Source: Budorcas taxicolor (taxonomy: Eukaryota; Chordata; Mammalia; Artiodactyla; Bovidae). Taken from it: a stretch of DNA of 64,000 nt. The stretch's first letter is position 1. Every line of letters starts with the position of its first letter. The stretch covers positions 51,298,001-51,362,000 of the forward strand of contig NC_068926.1 of NCBI RefSeq assembly GCF_023091745.1, written 5' to 3'. The notes under the pieces were generated by a model. It was given only the letters and a program-made list of their open reading frames with translations, was not told the DNA's origin and made no database searches. Positions 19,026 through 29,384 of this stretch are shown here, piece by piece. The position numbers were made by a program, and so were the translations under genes.

Positions 19026-19593
19026 AACCACTAGGTATGTGTGGCTTTTGAGCGCTTGAAATGTGGCTAGTGCCGACTGAACTGGTAATTTTATTTCATG
19101 TTAATTAACTTACATTTAAAAAGCCACATGTGGCTGTGTCTGACGGCTGCCCTGATCAGAAGGCCTGAGACTGGATGATGAAACAAGATTCAGCATATGG
19201 GAGCAGGGCCTGACTCTCAGCAGCTGATTTTTTCCCTTCTTTCGTGTGTTTTTTCTCTGCCTGGAGCCACCGGAGCCTTGTCATCTGGGAGGGGCACTCT
19301 GCATTCTGTGATCCTGTTTCCCAACAAAGCCTGAGGCTCTCCCGGGTGCTGGCCTGGACTCCACAGCCCTCCGTCCACTCTCCCTTGCCCACCTCCCTCA
19401 CGTCCCCACCCCCTCCTGCCCTACCAGCCTCTGTGGCAGCTCTGTCCAGGAGACCTTTCTGTGATGGTGCGATTGTTCCAGACCTGCCCTTAACCGCTCT
19501 CCACAGGTGGCACTGAGCACCTCCAGGGAGGCTAATGCAACCCAGGATCGGACTGTTATTTGCTACTTGATTTTAATAACATTTAAAATGTGA

Positions 19594-19803
19594 TTTTCCC
19601 CATGGCTCAGCAGTAAAGAATCTGCCTGCCAATTCAGGAGATGCGGGTTTGATCCCTGGGTTGGGAAGATACCCTGGAGAAGGAAATGGCAATCCACTCC
19701 AGTATTCTTGACTGAAAAATCCCATAGACAGAGTGGCCTGGTGGGCTACAGTCCGGAGGGTCTGTAGAGTCAGACATGACTGAACGACTGAGCATGCACA
19801 CAC
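19594..19803 (+). mobile_element. Bov-tA SINE with short target-site duplication
   Basis: Head degenerate ('ttttccccatggctcagcag') but with an intact B box 'gggtttgatccctggg' and a complete body. Flanked by AAAATGTGA (19,585-19,593) and AAAATATGA (19,804-19,812). Confidence 0.9.
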
Positions 19804-19867
19804 AAAATATGACTAGTGGGCTTTGTTCCTCATAGGCAGCTCTGACAGTAGAGCCTTGCCTTCTCTG

Positions 19868-19981
19868 TTTTTATTTTTGTCTTGTGGCTCGTGGGATCTT
19901 AGTTCTCCAACCAGGGATCGAACCCGGGCCCCTTGCGGTGGAAGCACAGAATTTTAACCACTGGACCGCCAAAGAAGTTCC
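19868..19981 (-). mobile_element. CHR/SINE2-type SINE, antisense
   Basis: 'cgtgggatcttagttctcc', 'accagggatcgaacccggg' and 'ccactggaccgccaaagaag' in order. Short-form element. Confidence 0.88.
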
Positions 19982-20454
19982 CCTTCTTTCTTGACTCAGG
20001 GCCAAATGCCAGAATTCAGACTACTGGCTGGATGTTATCACCCTTTCTGGTCCTGCCAGGCCACCATCCCTGAGCCTGGGGAGCTGGCTCAAGTGTCCCC
20101 TACGTCCTCCCGTAACTGTCCTTTCTGCAGCAGGGGAGGTAGCCCCAGGTCTGTGCAAAGTGTGGGCAGCTCCCACTGGGGGCTGAGTTGAGGTTCAGGC
20201 TCAGAAGAATCTCAGGTTTGTAGAGATGATGGCCCAACTCCTGCCTTGACTGTGTCCACACCTGCAGATACGTTGAGCAGGCCTGCCTCCCACAGGGGCT
20301 GTCGTGGTCTGTACTTTTTTCCTGCTATGAATTAACACATTATGGATGTCTTTCCATGTTGATAACAACTAGATTAACTTTGGGAGAGGAGACAGCATTG
20401 CTCTTTATTTGTCATTTGAAAAATACAGAAAACCCCCAAAATGATACACTCCTA
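19982..20454. other. Unassigned sequence
   Basis: Unique. An L1-like scrap ('atgtctttccatgttgataa') near 20,346 is too short to call. Confidence 0.35.
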
Positions 20455-20667
20455 GGGCTTCCCTGGTGGCTAAAGCGGTAAAGAATTCGCCTGCCAATGC
20501 AGGAGACACAGGCTTGATCCCTGGGTCGGGAACATCCTCTGCAGAAGGTCATGGCAACCCACTGCAGTATTCTTGCCTGGAGAATCCCATGGACCGAGGA
20601 GCCTGGTGGGCTACAGTCTATGGGGTCGCAAAAGAGTCAGACACGACTTAGTGACTAAGCGACAGCG
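20455..20667 (+). mobile_element. Bov-tA SINE
   Basis: Full-length: head 'gggcttccctggtggctaa', B-box region 'aggcttgatccctgggtc', body through 'gtcagacacgacttagtgac'. Close to the usual sequence, so relatively young. Confidence 0.95.
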
Positions 20668-21190
20668 TACTCCAACCCTGCCACTTGCTTTGGGCTTTAT
20701 AAAAACTTATTTTAATAAAAGAAAAAGCATGGGCCTGTTAAAAAAGAGTAAAACAGAACCCAGGAGGTGTCGAGGGAAGTCTCCTTCCTGTTCTTGGCCT
20801 TCTGTTTGTGTCCCCCGAGGCAGATCCACACGGGTACGGTTTCCTCCCAGAGATACTCCGGCCATATGTCCGCCTCACAGGGACAGAGATGTGTGTGTTC
20901 CCTTTAAAAACAAGCACACACATGGTATCACACCATATTTATGTCGTACTTTCCTCCTTTAAATTATAATACATCTTGATTTATTCTGAAATATATAGAG
21001 AGCCGGGGTTCACAAACTACAGCCTGTGGGCCAAATCCAGCCCACCTCCTGTTTTTATATGCCCAAGCTGAGAATGGTTTTTACAGTTTTTTGATGGTTG
21101 GAAAAAAAAAAAAAGAATATTTTGTGACATGTGAAAGTAAGTGAAATTCAAATTTCAGCATCCGCTGTCAAGTTTTATCGGAATGCAGCT

Positions 21191-21395
21191 ATTCCTGGTG
21201 GCTCAGGTGGAAAAGAATCTGCCTACAATGTGGGAGGCCAGAGTTCGATCCCTGGGTAGGGAAGATTCTCCTGGAGTAGGGAATGGATACCGACTTCAGT
21301 ATCTTGCCTGGAGAATCCCATAGATAGAGGAGCCTGGCAGGCTACAGTCTATGGGGTTGCAAAGAGTTGGACATGAGTGAGCGACTAACGCACGC
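21191..21395 (+). mobile_element. Bov-tA SINE inside the hAT element
   Basis: Head 'attcctggtggctcagg', B box 'gagttcgatccctgggta', body to 'gagtgagcgactaacg'. Its insertion splits the transposon and therefore postdates it. Confidence 0.92.
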
Positions 21396-21436
21396 TCATT
21401 CATTCGTGTATAGTCTGTGGTTGTTTTCAGGATCAG

Positions 21437-21793
21437 TCAGCTCAGTTCAGTTGCTCAGTCGTGTCCGACTCTTTGCGACCCCATGAATCGCAGCACGCCA
21501 GGCCTCCCTGTCCATCACCAACTCCCGGAGTTCACCCAAACCCAGGTCCATCGAGTCGGTGATGCCATCCAGCCATCTCATCCTCTGTCGTCCCCTTCTC
21601 CTCCTGCCCGCAATCCCTCTCAGCATCAGAGTCTTTTCCAATGAGTCAACTCTTCACATGAGGTGGACAAAGTACTGGAGTTTCAGCTTTAGCATCATTC
21701 CTTCCAGAGAACACCCGGGACTGATCTCCTTTAGAATGGACTGGTTGGATCTCTTTGCAGTCCAAGGGACTCTTCAAAAGCATCAAATTCTTC
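21437..21793 (-). mobile_element. BovB LINE 3' fragment with target-site duplication, inside the hAT element
   Basis: About 357 bp of the BovB 3' end in reverse. Bounded by a duplication of about 14 bp, GTTTTCAGGATCAG (21,423-21,436) and GTTTTCAGGGTACAG (21,794-21,808). The right side is severely 5' truncated relative to the full LINE. Confidence 0.92.
21447..21641 (-). pseudogene. BovB ORF2 extreme C-terminus
   Basis: Minus-strand open frame of 64 codons reading through the natural end of the BovB protein. It includes 'RRGRQRMRWLDGITDSMDL' and the terminal 'AAIHGVAKSRTRLSN'. Arg/Lys-rich and without stops, so this copy is young, but it lacks all catalytic domains and is a dead 5'-truncated relic. 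Confidence 0.88.
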
Positions 21794-22025
21794 GTTTTCA
21801 GGGTACAGCTGCAAAATTGAGGAGTTATGATGGAGGCCGGAAGGCTGACAAAAGGTGGAATATTGGTCCTATTCCCCTTTGCATTTGCTGACCCCTGATA
21901 GAGAGCTGCCATGTTCTTTTTAACTTCAGCATAATCTTTCAGGGTCATGTCAGAGGAATTGAGGCCCTTAAGAGGGTTGTGAGTTTAAGGGTCACACCAA
22001 GTGGGCCCTAAAACCTCTTGTTCTA

Positions 22026-22262
22026 GAGACTTCTCTGGTGGTCCAGTGGTTAAGAATCCTGCCTTAGAATGCTGGGGATGTGGGTTCGATCCCTGGTCAG
22101 GGAACTAAGATCCTGCATGCCGTGGCGCAACTAAGCCCGCATGCCGCAACTACTGAGCCCGCGCCACAGCTAGAGAATCCGTGCACTGCAACAAAAGATC
22201 CCATGTGTTGCAACAAAAACCTGACACAGCCAAATAAATATTAAAACAAAACAAAAACAACA
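22026..22262 (+). mobile_element. CHR-type tRNA-Glu SINE (long form)
   Basis: Head 'acttctctggtggtccagtg', B box 'gggttcgatccctggtc', multiple 'gccgcaactactgagcc'-type units, then 'tgacacagccaaataaa' and an A-rich tail. Confidence 0.92.
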
Positions 22263-22893
22263 AACAACCCTTATTCTTGCCTGGCTCGCTGTTCTTGCTG
22301 AGTTATGCTGATGCTATTGTAGAATGCAATAGGAAAATGGGGATGGTTAAGGCAGCTGACCTTTGGCACGGATTTTTGGGTTCTTAGATGATGTTTGAGG
22401 CTATAATCTCTTCTTTCCAGGGCTGAAGAACTGCTATAACACCTGGTGCTACACAGTTTTCACACTTTTTGCAAAGTCACTTAGAACCCATCTTGTTTCC
22501 CTCTTTGCTTTGGCCTCTAGGAAGCTCAGAGCCAAATTTTGCTGCCTGCCTTCAGCAGTCTAATCTGGTTTGTGTTTTGGACTTCATCCTGATTTCAGAT
22601 TGGTTCATCCCTGATTTTTCTTCTTGGGCTTGCTCTCTGAATTTTATCTTATCATATGCATTCCTAAAAGTTGTCTCAGTTCTTGAAGGGTGAGCTGGAA
22701 CAGACAGGAGCAAAGAAAAGGGAAAACACTTGTAAGATGTTTCCATGTTTGTTCCTCCTGAGTGCCTGTGGGGGTGGGTGTGGGGTGGGTAGGGTGATTT
22801 CCTAATGGATAAGGGGAAGCCAAGGCCTGGCCCCATGGAGTGTCTTAACAAAGGTCATACCCTGGGCAAGAACCTGGGTCATTGGGTGTCCAT
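22263..22893. other. Unassigned sequence
   Basis: Mostly unique, including AT-balanced 22,300-22,680 with no family match. A G-rich patch is at 22,769-22,795. No exon is supported. Confidence 0.4.
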
Positions 22894-22903
22894 CTTGGGT
22901 TGG

Positions 22904-23135
22904 GGCTTTGGCTTCCCAGGTGACTCTAGTGATAAAGAATTAGCCTGTCAATGCTAGAGACACAGGAAAGCTGGGTTCGATCCTTGGGTCTGGAAGATCC
23001 CTTGGTAGAGGGTATGGCAACCCACTCCAGTGTTCTTGTCTGGAGAATCCCGTAGACAGAGGAGCCTGGTGGGCTATGGTCCATAGGGTTGCACAGAATC
23101 AGACACGACTGAAGCAACTTAGCACACACTTACGC
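22904..23135 (+). mobile_element. Bov-tA SINE with target-site duplication
   Basis: Complete element with a short internal expansion before the B box. Flanked by an exact 10-bp duplication CTTGGGTTGG (22,894-22,903 and 23,136-23,145). Confidence 0.95.
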
Positions 23136-23145
23136 CTTGGGTTGG

Positions 23146-23664
23146 ACTCAGGAAGATGACAGTCAGTAACCTGAAAGGTGAAATATCCCTATCGGAGGCC
23201 CTGGGGCCCTTGTGAACCACTTGGCCTGAAGGAAGGCCCTGGAATCGGATAGGTGACACTTAGCACTCCCCGATGGAGTGTCACTTCCGTCTGTTCTGTA
23301 GCCAGGGCCCAGGGATTTTGAAATTGTTGCCGTGGCAATGCTGAGGGTGTGTCGACACTTAGGGGCCTCTGGGCTCTTGTTCCAACCTTGGCGCTCTGCT
23401 GATGCTTTTGGATATTTCTGCTTCCTTCTGTTGACCCTGGGATATTTCTCTGAGCTGGAAAGGAAGTGGGGGGAAAAAAGTAAGCCACAGGTAGAATCAG
23501 ATGAGATCACAGCCAGCTGCCCACCGGAGTACACGTGTGGGTATATTTCCCAGGGCTGACTCTCTGCCTCCTGTCTCCTGGGCTTGGCTTAATTTTCTGT
23601 GACTTTGTGTTTGGGTTTTAGGGCTTGTGAACAGGAGCTCAAATGAGCCACGGGGCAGAGTCCA
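23146..23664. other. Unique stretch with X-box-like motif
   Basis: No repeats recognised. Contains the near-consensus RFX X-box at 23,326-23,339. Otherwise no exon or CpG cluster. Confidence 0.45.
23326..23339. promoter_or_regulatory. X-box-like motif (RFX-type)
   Basis: GTTGCCGTGGCAAT fits the RFX pattern GTNRCC-N2-RGYAAC at all but the final base. Unique sequence 1.2 kb from the better match at 24,575. Confidence 0.35.
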
Positions 23665-23795
23665 GTGTCTGGCTATGCTTTGCAACCTAGGACAAGTAAC
23701 AGAGCCTCTGTATGAAGTGCCTTAGTTTACTCACCAGGGAAAATGGGGTGATGAATGCTCACGACCTCAGAGGGTGTGGTGAGGCACAGGGAGCT
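23665..23795 (+). mobile_element. MIR SINE
   Basis: Diverged sense MIR: 'caacctaggacaagtaacag', 'gccttagtttactcacc', then 'aaaatggggtgatgaatg'. Confidence 0.6.
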
Positions 23796-24937
23796 AAGGG
23801 GCCATTGGAGGCTTGAGTTGGTCCAGCAGGCCCTATCCTTGCCCCTCACTTTCCTGTCTGCAGCTCATAAACCCATGGAGCCCACCCTGGGGCCAGGCAG
23901 GCTGATCCAGCAGGCTCCTTTACATTGCTCACAGATGTCCTAAAGGGGCTTCAGAACTACTCTGTCCCAAAATGGATCTCCCGTCCCCCTCTGCCCCCAG
24001 ACTCCCAGCCTGAGCTTGCTCCCAGAGTGGGGGGCCAAGCCAGAGACCTGGGGGTCACCCTCTCACCCGCCCAGTGCCTGCAGAAGCCTCCATTTGTCCT
24101 GCCCCCACAGTCTGTCCTGTGTAAGCAGCTGCGGGGTGGGGACACTGGGGCAGTGCCCTGACCTTACTCAGAGCCCCATGAGCCTGCAGGGCTTCCCAGC
24201 ACGGCTTGCCTGAAATCCAGGCCCTTCTCACTGCCTTGGAGGCCTGTCTCCCCAGCTGCCCGCTGACCTCTGACCTCCCCTTGGCTGGCCACCCCTGCAA
24301 TTAACTGTGTGCTATGTTGGAGTGGTGGGGCACTTCTAGCCAGGCAGGTCTGGAGGGATGAGTGGCAGGGGAGTGAATTTTTCTTGTGGCCTGGGGGTTC
24401 CTCTCTGGGAGATGCTGGCAGTCAGAAGTCCCTGAGGCCAGGCCCAAAGGTGCACATGGCGGGGACCGCATGAGGAGAGGGGTGCCTCGAGGGCCCCTGC
24501 TTGTCCTCATGCTGAACTCTGGTGCCTGCCACAGACCCTCTGGGAGCATCGCCCAGCGCTGCAGTGCTGTCTCCGTGGCCATGGCAACCGCCTGGCACCG
24601 GGGCCCTGCTCATTAGGCTAACGAGGCAAGCCTGCCAGGCCGAGGTGGGGGGCCGGGGACGTGCTGCCCCGGGGCCTGGTGGGGCTTGTCTGCCAGGCCA
24701 CCGGGCCAGGAGTGGAGCAGGCCCTGGAAGATGCTGCGGAGCCCAGTGGGATCAGGGGTCCTCCAGGGTTCTGGGGGCTCAGGCTTGGTTGGCAGGGTGG
24801 TGTTCTGGTGGGAATTATGTGTGGTGGTAACTCTTGTGACCAGTTAAACCAGGAGAGGATGAAATTGCGGGGAGAGATTGAGAGGCACCCACTTTTCCCC
24901 GCTGCATATACTCACCAATGTGGTCTCCCATCCTCGT
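23796..24937. other. Longest repeat-poor stretch in the left half of the presumed intron
   Basis: About 1.1 kb of GC-rich unique sequence with scattered CpGs, an exact X-box at 24,575-24,588 and no young SINE. Several open frames of about 80-110 codons overlap on both strands without splice support. Good candidate for a regulatory block. Confidence 0.45.
24575..24588. promoter_or_regulatory. X-box motif (RFX-type), full consensus match
   Basis: GTGGCCATGGCAAC satisfies GTNRCC-N2-RGYAAC at every position and is nearly palindromic. RFX proteins bind such sites in ciliary-gene promoters and in enhancers. It lies in GC-rich, repeat-free DNA. Function is inferred from the motif alone. Confidence 0.45.
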
Positions 24938-25071
24938 GTTTTATTTTATGGTTTATCTTTTGGCCATGCCTTGAGGCATTTGGGATCTTAGTTCTCTGAC
25001 CGAGGATTGAACCCATGTCTCCTGAATTGGAAGCGTAGCATCTTAACCACTGGATCACCAGGGAAGTCCCC
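24938..25071 (-). mobile_element. CHR/SINE2-type SINE, antisense
   Basis: 'cttttggccatgccttgagg', 'accgaggattgaacccatg', 'ccactggatcaccagggaag' in order. Confidence 0.88.
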
Positions 25072-25189
25072 CTCTTGAGTATTTGTAACCATTTTCACTT
25101 TGGCCCACCTCTGCTGCCTACTCCATCTAAGCCACTGTACTGGGTGGAAGAGGGTTCCCTACCAGCACACCCCTCCACGCCCCCACCCC

Positions 25190-25571
25190 TGACCCTGGCC
25201 CACCACCAAATTCATGTGCTTCCCTGAACCTCAGAGGGAGGCCTTATTTTGAAATAGGGTCATTGCAGAGGTAATTAGTTAAGATGAGGTCATGTTAGAA
25301 TAGGGTGATCTTACATGGAATAATTGGACTGGTGTCCTTAAAAGAAGAGAAAGCCGAGTGAAGGTGGAGTGATCCATCTGCAAGCTAAAGAATGTTGAGG
25401 ATTGCTGGTTAGATCCGTGGAATAGACTCCCTGCCGAGAGGAAGTAAACAACCTACCCGACACCCTGATTTCAGACTTCTGACTTCCATAACTGGGAGAG
25501 AGTAAATTTGTATTGTTTTAGGCCACCTAGTTTGCGATCATTTGGTAGAGCAGCTCCAGGAAACTAACAGA
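25190..25571 (+). mobile_element. MLT1-type (ERVL-MaLR) LTR remnant
   Basis: Good match to the family order: 'accaccaaattcatgtgc', 'ttattttgaaatagggtcat', 'gttaagatgaggtcatg', 'ctggtgtccttaaaagaag', then 'ggccacctagtttgcg' and 'caggaaactaacag'. Solo, noncoding, ancient. Confidence 0.8.
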
Positions 25572-26340
25572 ACTCCCATCATCCCATCACTTGCTGGGAC
25601 TATTGCAGTAGCCTCCGCACCAGTCAGCCTGATCATGTTCCCCACATGGCAGCCAGGGGATTTTGTTTTAGACCTGACCCTCCTGTGATCAGAGCCCTCC
25701 AATCTCAGGCAGCTTAAAAGCCAACTCTTATTTATTTATTTAATGTTTTGGCTGCACCACGAAGTATGTGAGATCTTAGTTTCTCCACCAGGGATTGAAC
25801 CTTGCCCCCTGCTTTGGAAGCTTTAACCACTGGGCCACTGGGGACGTTCCAAAAGTCCACTCTTTATCTTGCCTACAGGTCCCTGCACAGTCTGCTCCCT
25901 TCTCCCCATTCAATTTCCGATCTGTTCCGCTGATCTGGAACCAGCCACACTGGCCTCCTTGCTGAAATTCACTGACATGCTCCTGCCTCAGTGCCTTTGC
26001 ACATGCTCTGCCTACAACACTCTTCCTCCAGGTGTCTGTGTGGCTGGCATCATTCCTTTGCCATCGTCTCTCAGCTATCACCTTTACTGTGGGTCCTTCT
26101 CTGGGCATCTTATTTAAAATTGCACCCTCTCCACCTCAAGCTCTCTCCTCTCCTCCTTTAGTTTCTTAGCACGTGTCTCCTTTTGATGAACTGTGGTTTC
26201 ATCTGTTCAAAGTGCTGTTGTCTGTCACCCCTGCTAGAATGCATATTCCAGAAGGCAAGGACTTTGGTCCCCATTCAGTGCTGCATCCTGGTTCTAGAAC
26301 ACCTCTGGACACACAGTAGGTGCTCAATAAATGTGAATGT
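25572..26340 (+). mobile_element. L2 LINE 3' region, interrupted by a SINE
   Basis: Long L2 remnant. It contains 'atggcagccaggggatttt', 'tcagtgcctttgcacatgct', 'ttccagaaggcaaggacttt' and the terminal 'cacagtaggtgctcaataaa'. A CHR-type SINE at 25,731-25,850 splits it. Confidence 0.82.
25731..25850 (-). mobile_element. CHR/SINE2-type SINE, antisense, with target-site duplication
   Basis: Inserted in L2. Flanked by diverged duplicates AAAAGCCAACTCTTA (25,716-25,730) and AAAAGTCCACTCTTT (25,851-25,865). Internal 'ccagggattgaaccttgcc' marks the head. Confidence 0.88.
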
Positions 26341-26475
26341 CAGGTGCTGGCTAGGCATGGCCTGACCTGGCAACCCACTGCAGGATGTTTTGGGACCCAA
26401 AGTTGTCTGTCTGTCCCAGCATCTGATACCTTTGCCCTCTCCTGAGACCCCCTTCCAACTCACCACAGGACATCA

Positions 26476-26498
26476 CCCCCCTCCCCCCCCCCCCCCCC
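26476..26498 (+). repeat. Poly-C run
   Basis: Cytosine homopolymer with one T interruption. Its complement is a G-run able to form quadruplex. Length is likely error-prone in assemblies. Confidence 0.95.
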
Positions 26499-26619
26499 AG
26501 GTCCCTGGCCCTCAGCTACTTCCTCCCTGTCTCTCTTGTGGGTGGTCATGATGGTCTTCTGGAGAGCGGAGCTGGTTGCTCTGGAGAGGCCGAGGTTTGG
26601 GATAATAAGATCCTGGCTA

Positions 26620-26745
26620 CTCCAGGCCTCAGTTTTCCCCATCCATGAAATGGGCACAATCAGATCACTGGTCTCTTGAGGCTGTTGGAAAGGTTAAGTG
26701 AGGTGACACATGCAGGGGCACTGAGAGCTCAGAGAAGGACTTAGT
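26620..26745 (+). mobile_element. MIR SINE
   Basis: 'ggcctcagttttccccatcc', 'atgaaatgggcacaatcaga', 'gaaaggttaagtgaggtgac' in sense order. Confidence 0.7.
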
Positions 26746-27114
26746 TCAGTTGGTATTTGGTGCTGTTGGTATTTTCAGTTTGCTGTGTGGATGTTCCCTT
26801 TGCTGTTTTTTTGGAGGAGAGGTGAAACATCATAGCTAGATGACTCCAGGTGCTTGGGGGACTTTAAGCCAGCGTTCCTTTGGGTGGATGGGTGGCCTCT
26901 GGATGTTCTTGTGACCTGGGACAGCTCCTTCCTGGCTCTGTACACCCCGGACCCCATCCCAGGAAAGGGAGTCCTGTGCTTAGGGGTGGGGATGGGGGAG
27001 GTGTGGGGGGAGCATTCCCAAGGCCTAGAAGCCTGTCTGCTGTTCAGTGAGAGAGAAGATCCCAAGTAACTCCATGAAACCCAGGGACGGGAGGTCCCCT
27101 TCTCTCTTTCTTGG
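26746..27114. other. Unassigned sequence
   Basis: Unique, with no gene or named repeat. Confidence 0.35.
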
Positions 27115-27215
27115 GCTGGATTCTTCTTTTGCTCTGAGCCTCAGTTTCCGCATCCAAAAAAATGGAAGTAAATGTCCTCCCTGCCTCCCAGAGGGGTAGG
27201 GTAGATTAGGGCACC
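27115..27215 (+). mobile_element. MIR SINE fragment
   Basis: 'ctgagcctcagtttccgca' with 'tccaaaaaaatggaagtaa' and a following degenerate 'cctcccagaggggtaggg'. Confidence 0.6.
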
Positions 27216-27359
27216 TAGGGTGTCCTCAGTGATGGTGACCTTCCCTGGACAGGTGATGTGCATGCCATCTCCCTCCTTGAATTCCTTGTTTGGTCTCTGC
27301 AGGGCTCAGGGGTTGGAGGTGGAGTCTGAGTTGACAGAGGCTTTCTGGGCAAGCTCACT

Positions 27360-27525
27360 GCATGCTGTTTCATGTTAGCTCATTTAAGCCTCACGATAAT
27401 GAGAGCCTCACAATGACCACAATCACACTTGTGGTCAGAACTGTTAATTTCCCTGTTTAATGATGGGGAAGTCAAGGCACAGAGGGGTGATGTCATTGGT
27501 TCAGGGCGCACAGCCTGTAAGCCCC
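27360..27525 (-). mobile_element. MIR SINE, antisense
   Basis: 'gctcatttaagcctcacg', 'taatttccctgtttaatgat' and 'ttcagggcgcacagcctg' in antisense order. Diverged. Confidence 0.6.
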
Positions 27526-28639
27526 TCCTTGGTGTGTGGTTGTTGCGAGGAACATCTGGACTTTCTTTCTGTCTTCCTGACCCCTGACCCTGGATTGTGG
27601 ACCCTGGGGGCTGGCCCTGGGTGCCTTGGCCTAGCCTGGCCCATCCCCCTTGAGGTCACCCTCTCAGGCTCCCCGCAGGCTCCTGGGCTCTGCCTTGCAG
27701 GAAGCTGACCCCACTATCGAGACTATAAATAGCAGCCGCAGCAGCAAGCAGGAAGCTGCTCATGGCACCTGGGCTCTGGCTGCTGCCCCTGAGCGCCTCC
27801 TGGAACTGAGCTTCTCCTGGTGGAAATGCCAAGGTGGAAACATGTGTGCACCCCAGGCGTTGCTCTGCAGGTTTGCTGTGTGACCTTTGGGCCCTCCCTG
27901 TCCTCTCTGTGCCCCTGAGCCCCTGGCTATGTGTCTGGGATGCCTCTGAGCTCCCTGAGCCATAAAGAGTGTCTCCTGGGTGTTTGGATGGCAGCCAGGG
28001 AGGTGTGGAAGGCTTGGTGGGTGGTTTGACATGATGGGGGTAGTTTTTTCCTTGGAGGGGAGATAAGTGGGAGGAGGGAAGAAAAGTGGGAGGAGGGCAT
28101 TGATGGAGGCTGGAGAGGGAAGATGGGCCCTTTTTAAAGGCAGGGAGGAAGGGGAAGATGGGGTGGAGCTGCCTGGAGCGTCCTGGACTGGGAGGTGGAC
28201 CATGGGCATGAGCATGGGCATTTGAGACCCATCTTGACTGCTTGAGACCCATCTTGGGTTGCTGTGTAATTCTTGTACAACCTCTCTGGGCCTTGGCATC
28301 GTCCTCCCAGGTTTATCTGGCAGGAAAGAGATGCACAGAGGTTTTGAAGCAAGGAGACTATGTCACTGTGTCATCTTTCACGGGATGGCTTCTATGTTAA
28401 TGTCACTATGCTGGGTCATGGTTTCTGTCTGCCCTGCCAGGTCCCTGGAGACCCGGCTCCAGGGTGGGGTCAGTGAGCTGTGGTCATTAGGAGCAGTGGG
28501 GAAAGGGTGCTGACTCACTCCAGGGACCCCCCCCGAGTTGGTCGTGCTGCTGGGTACTTTGGGTGGCCTGTGTTTCCCCAGTCCCTCCTCACCACCCACC
28601 CCTGTCTCTGGCTGATACCAGCTATGCAGTGAGGGCTTG
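27526..28639. other. Unique stretch with a promoter-like motif
   Basis: No young repeats over 1.1 kb. Contains the TATA/MEF2 motif at 27,723. Short MIR-like scraps occur at 27,880-27,930 and 28,255-28,305, and an imperfect 20-bp duplication ('gagacccatcttg') at 28,223-28,256. Minus-strand frames of 179-198 codons here lack splice or domain support. Confidence 0.4.
27723..27732 (+). promoter_or_regulatory. Combined TATA-box / MEF2 site
   Basis: CTATAAATAG is both a strong TATA sequence and an exact MEF2 consensus. 'cagccgcagcagcaagcagg' follows, with an ATG 36 bp later that opens only a 15-codon frame. Could be a tissue-specific alternative promoter or an isolated MEF2 enhancer site. Confidence 0.35.
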
Positions 28640-29239
28640 GTCCTTGGGGCAGTTTTCCAAGTTTAAGAATCATGCTACAGGTCAGTTGTACCTTGCAAAG
28701 CTTTCTGTTTTCCCAGAGGTTAGATGCTTTGTTAGTGCCACTGGTGTTCTTGACCTAGAATGCAGGGACATGAAGAAGAAGGTTTAACTGGACGTATTCC
28801 TTGTTACGGATCTTGCCTGAGTGGGAGATGTACAATAGGTTGATTTATGACTGGTGCCCCTCAAACCCGCAAAAGTTGCCTGAGGAAATTGATGGGTGAG
28901 TTATTTGTTGTCTTAGAGAAGTCTCTAGTGATAAGCCATAGGGCTCTGTTTGATTCACATTTTCATCAAAGGCTAGATTGAGCACCCTTGCGATATGTAT
29001 TCACCATCCAGGTGACATAAAGGGGTATGCCTTCTCTGGCTGTGTAGGTGTGGAGAGACTGAGTCACGTGGACTCAACAGTTGCCTCCTAGAGTTCAGGG
29101 TTTTCAGAGTGGGCCTTTGGAGTGGTTCCCTCAAGCCCCAGAGATGTTTTGGAGCCGGTGGTAAGGCAGATGATGGTCTCCTTTAAAGATCTGCACAACC
29201 GTAAATCCCACAACCTGTGATTGTTCTGGGTTACATTGT
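28640..29239. other. Unassigned sequence
   Basis: No repeat family recognised up to the BovB piece. No exon features. Confidence 0.35.
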
Positions 29240-29382
29240 TGTGCAGTCGCTAAGTTGTGTCAGCTCTTTGAGACCCCATGGACTGCAGCACTCCAGGCTT
29301 CCCTGTCCTTCGCTATCTCCTAGAGTTTGCTCAAACTCATGTCCATGGAATTGGTGATGCCGGCCAACCATCTCATCCTCAT
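29240..29382 (-). mobile_element. BovB LINE 3' end fragment, antisense
   Basis: 'agaccccatggactgcagc' through 'gttggtgatgcc'-like and 'aaccatctcatcctcatgg' in the reverse BovB order. About 140 bp. Confidence 0.82.
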
Positions 29383-29384
29383 GG

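Larger units (their letters stand above)
21003..21897. mobile_element. hAT-type DNA transposon (non-autonomous), split by two retroposons
   Basis: Terminal inverted repeats are recognisable: left 'ccggggttcacaaactac', right 'catttgctgacccctg'. A perfect 8-bp duplication ATAGAGAG lies at 20,995-21,002 and 21,898-21,905, the size made by hAT transposases. Pieces are 21,003-21,190, 21,396-21,436 and 21,794-21,897, together about 330 bp. Bov-tA and BovB inserted later. No transposase is encoded. Confidence 0.85.
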
